From: JBHHYR01 sp046757585 | GTDB lineage: Bacteria > Desulfobacterota > Binatia > HRBIN30 | Reading direction: 5' to 3' | Assembly (NCBI GenBank): GCA_046757585.1 | Contig: JBHHYR010000200.1 | Coordinates: forward strand, 1 to 7,306 | DNA: 7,306 bases | Position numbers and translations under genes: made by a program | Shown: positions 6,039-7,306 of the stretch, one piece after another | How the letters are laid out: every line of letters starts with the position of its first letter | Numbering within the stretch: position 1 is the first letter of the stretch | Notes under the pieces: model-generated | What the model saw: only the letters and a program-made list of their open reading frames with translations | Database searches by the model: none | Told to the model about the DNA's origin: nothing

Positions 6039-7184
6039 TCAAAGCCGGGCGAGCCGGGCGAGACGCTCGCGGTGGAACGTTGCGTCGCCGAAGGCCGCCT
6101 CGTTCCACTTCGCGCGCTTGAACCACAGATGCATGTCGTGTTCCCACGTGAAACCGATGCCCCCGTGGATCTGCACGGCGCGGTTCGCTGTCCGGGTATA
6201 CACCTCGCTCATCCGTGCCTTGGCCATCGAGGCGGCCCGTGAGGCTTCGCGCCGGCGCCGGTCGTAGGCGTAGGCGGCGTACCAGACAAGTGAACGCGCC
6301 GGCTCGATCTCACTCACCATTTCGGCGGCGATGTGCTTGACGGCTTGGAAGGACCCGATGGGCCGTCCGAACTGTTCGCGGGTCTTGGCGTATTCGACGC
6401 TCATTTCCAGCGCGCGCTGAGCGCCCCCGAGGCTGTCGGCTGCCAGGAGCACACACGCGGCATCGATCACGCGGCTCAACACCTTCCACCCCTGCTGCTC
6501 GTCTGCCAGCCGCGCGCTGGCGGGAACCTCGACGTTCCTGAAGCGCACCTCACACGGCCGTCGCGTTTGATCGATGCTGCGCAGCGGGGTGACGGATACA
6601 CCGGGCGCCCCTCCGGGCACCAGAAAGAGGGACACCGCTGGGCCACTGCTTCGGCGCCCGCGGGACGCGGTTCGAAACGCTGCGACGATGAAGTCCGCCA
6701 CATGGGCATCCATCACGAACAGCTTGGTGCCGCTCAGGCGGTATCCGTCGCGGGTTCTCGCGCACACGGCCGTGATCCCGCCCGCGTCGAGCCGGTCACT
6801 TTCTTCGAGGAAGGCGAGTGTGCCAACCGCGTCCCCGGCGGCGATCCGCGGCAACCACTCTTTCTGGCGGGCGCGCGCGCCGCTACCCAGCAAGCTCAAG
6901 GCTGCAAGGACGGACGAGGCATAGAACGGGCCCGGCACGACGGCGCGGCCCATTTCTTCGGCGAGCACGGCAAGGTCGAGCATGCTGAGACCGAGGCCGC
7001 CAAGGTTTTCCGGAATGACGAGGCCGGTCCAGCCCATGGCAGCCATTTTGGCGTGCAGCGACCGGGAAAAGCCGTCGCCGTTCCCGATGACTTCCCGGAC
7101 GAAGGCCGTGGGACACTCGCGTGCGAGGAAGTCCCGCGCACTGCGCTGGAGCAACTCCTGTTCCTCTGACAGTCCGAAATCCAT
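6039..7184 (-). CDS. Acyl-CoA dehydrogenase family flavoprotein
   Basis: A 381-residue FAD-dependent acyl-CoA dehydrogenase-fold protein. The N-terminal helical domain begins MDFGLSEEQELLQ, then GWTGLVIPENLGGLGLS (51-67). The central beta domain covers roughly 120-225, with GYRLSGTKLFV (147-157). The C-terminal helical domain has TREQFGRPIGSFQAVKH (268-284) and QIHGGIGFTWEHDMHLWFKR (338-357), both FAD/dimer-contact signatures. At the position of the catalytic glutamate of medium-chain enzymes (the YEG motif), this protein has Phe365 in AAFGD, and no glutamate is seen at the alternative isovaleryl-CoA dehydrogenase position. It belongs to the subgroup with GFTWEHD that often works as one half of a two-gene heteromeric enzyme, so the partner may lie outside the window. 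The ATG at 7184 is supported by AGGAG eight bases upstream. The C-terminus is encoded by a short tandem repeat (RLARLARL). Confidence 0.93.
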   Translation of the reverse strand: MDFGLSEEQELLQRSARDFLARECPTAFVREVIGNGDGFSRSLHAKMAAMGWTGLVIPENLGGLGLSMLDLAVLAEEMGRAVVPGPFYASSVLAALSLLGSGARARQKEWLPRIAAGDAVGTLAFLEESDRLDAGGITAVCARTRDGYRLSGTKLFVMDAHVADFIVAAFRTASRGRRSSGPAVSLFLVPGGAPGVSVTPLRSIDQTRRPCEVRFRNVEVPASARLADEQQGWKVLSRVIDAACVLLAADSLGGAQRALEMSVEYAKTREQFGRPIGSFQAVKHIAAEMVSEIEPARSLVWYAAYAYDRRRREASRAASMAKARMSEVYTRTANRAVQIHGGIGFTWEHDMHLWFKRAKWNEAAFGDATFHRERLARLARL

Positions 7185-7218
7185 ATCTTTAGCTCCTAGC
7201 GCGGGCTGACGTTGTACA

Positions 7219-7266
7219 GGGAATCCACTCCGCCCCGTCTGGATTCCCGCCTCCGCGGGAATGACG
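7219..7266. repeat. Nested inverted repeat, dRS3-like, in the dehydrogenase leader
   Basis: ATTCCCGC (7243-7250) and GCGGGAAT (7255-7262) form a perfect eight-base inverted repeat with a four-base loop. This fits the ATTCCC-N8-GGGAAT layout of the dRS3 repeat of Neisseria. GGGAATCCA (7219-7227) is also a perfect nine-base complement of TGGATTCCC (7240-7248), so the middle arm can pair on either side but not both. The flank ATGACGA after 7261 is typical of GTCATTCCCGCG-type dispersed repeats in environmental genomes (recollection). It lies 35-82 bases upstream of the dehydrogenase start and would be transcribed into its leader if the promoter is further upstream. There is no U-tract, so it is not a classical terminator. 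No convincing promoter was found in 7185-7306. Confidence 0.75.
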
Positions 7267-7306
7267 AGACTGAAATTCGCGCGCCATGCGAAGATTCTCG
7301 GAAGTA

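Noticed and set aside
6333..7169. A 278-codon open frame on the plus strand
   Set aside because: It is the shadow of the acyl-CoA dehydrogenase gene, caused by GC-rich codon use.
1..7306. CRISPR array, tRNA or rRNA, insertion sequence, toxin-antitoxin or prophage genes
   Set aside because: I saw no regularly spaced repeats, cloverleaf-like segments, transposase or integrase motifs, or paired small genes of those types on either strand.

Overview
This is a GC-rich window in which every gene I can support is read from the minus strand. In transcription order (from high to low coordinates) the genes are: an acyl-CoA dehydrogenase-family flavoprotein (6039-7184), a SAMHD1/YdhJ-type HD-domain phosphohydrolase (4739-6022), a histidine phosphatase (3992-4666), a four-helix membrane protein with a cytosolic coiled-coil tail (3333-3965), a PIG3-type NAD(P)H:quinone oxidoreductase (2318-3295), a small two-helix membrane protein with a coiled-coil tail (1890-2210), a class III CoA-transferase of the CaiB/BaiF family (623-1834), and a single-domain retropepsin-like aspartic protease (114-476). 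Long open frames on the plus strand, and long extensions of the real minus-strand frames, are composition shadows.

The gene content suggests a chromosome of a GC-rich, probably uncultured soil or groundwater bacterium of the Deltaproteobacteria / Binatota / Rokubacteria kind. These lineages carry many CaiB-type CoA-transferases and acyl-CoA dehydrogenases. This placement is an impression from gene style, not a demonstrated assignment. There is no tRNA, rRNA, CRISPR array, transposase, integrase or phage gene.

Layout: 7185-7306 is a leader that holds a compact nested inverted repeat with the same layout as the Neisseria dRS3 repeat (ATTCCC-N8-GGGAAT). From 7184 to 2318 five genes follow with gaps of 16, 72, 26 and 37 bases, so they may form one transcription unit. 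A good sigma70-type promoter (TTGACA, 17-base spacer, TAGCGT) at 2235-2263 starts a second unit, the small membrane protein plus the CoA-transferase. The protease stands somewhat apart after a 146-base gap. The first 113 bases hold no gene, only a short hairpin.

How the genes may work together: the acyl-CoA dehydrogenase and CoA-transferase point to degradation or activation of CoA-linked fatty, steroid-like or aromatic acids, and the quinone oxidoreductase could handle a reactive carbonyl or quinone. The HD hydrolase (nucleotide pool) and the phosphatase are not obvious partners of that chemistry. I see no clear new defence or mobile system. The observations most worth following are the conserved SAMHD1-like catalytic and allosteric residues in the HD protein, the dehydrogenase without a glutamate at the usual catalytic position, and the mutually exclusive hairpins in its leader.
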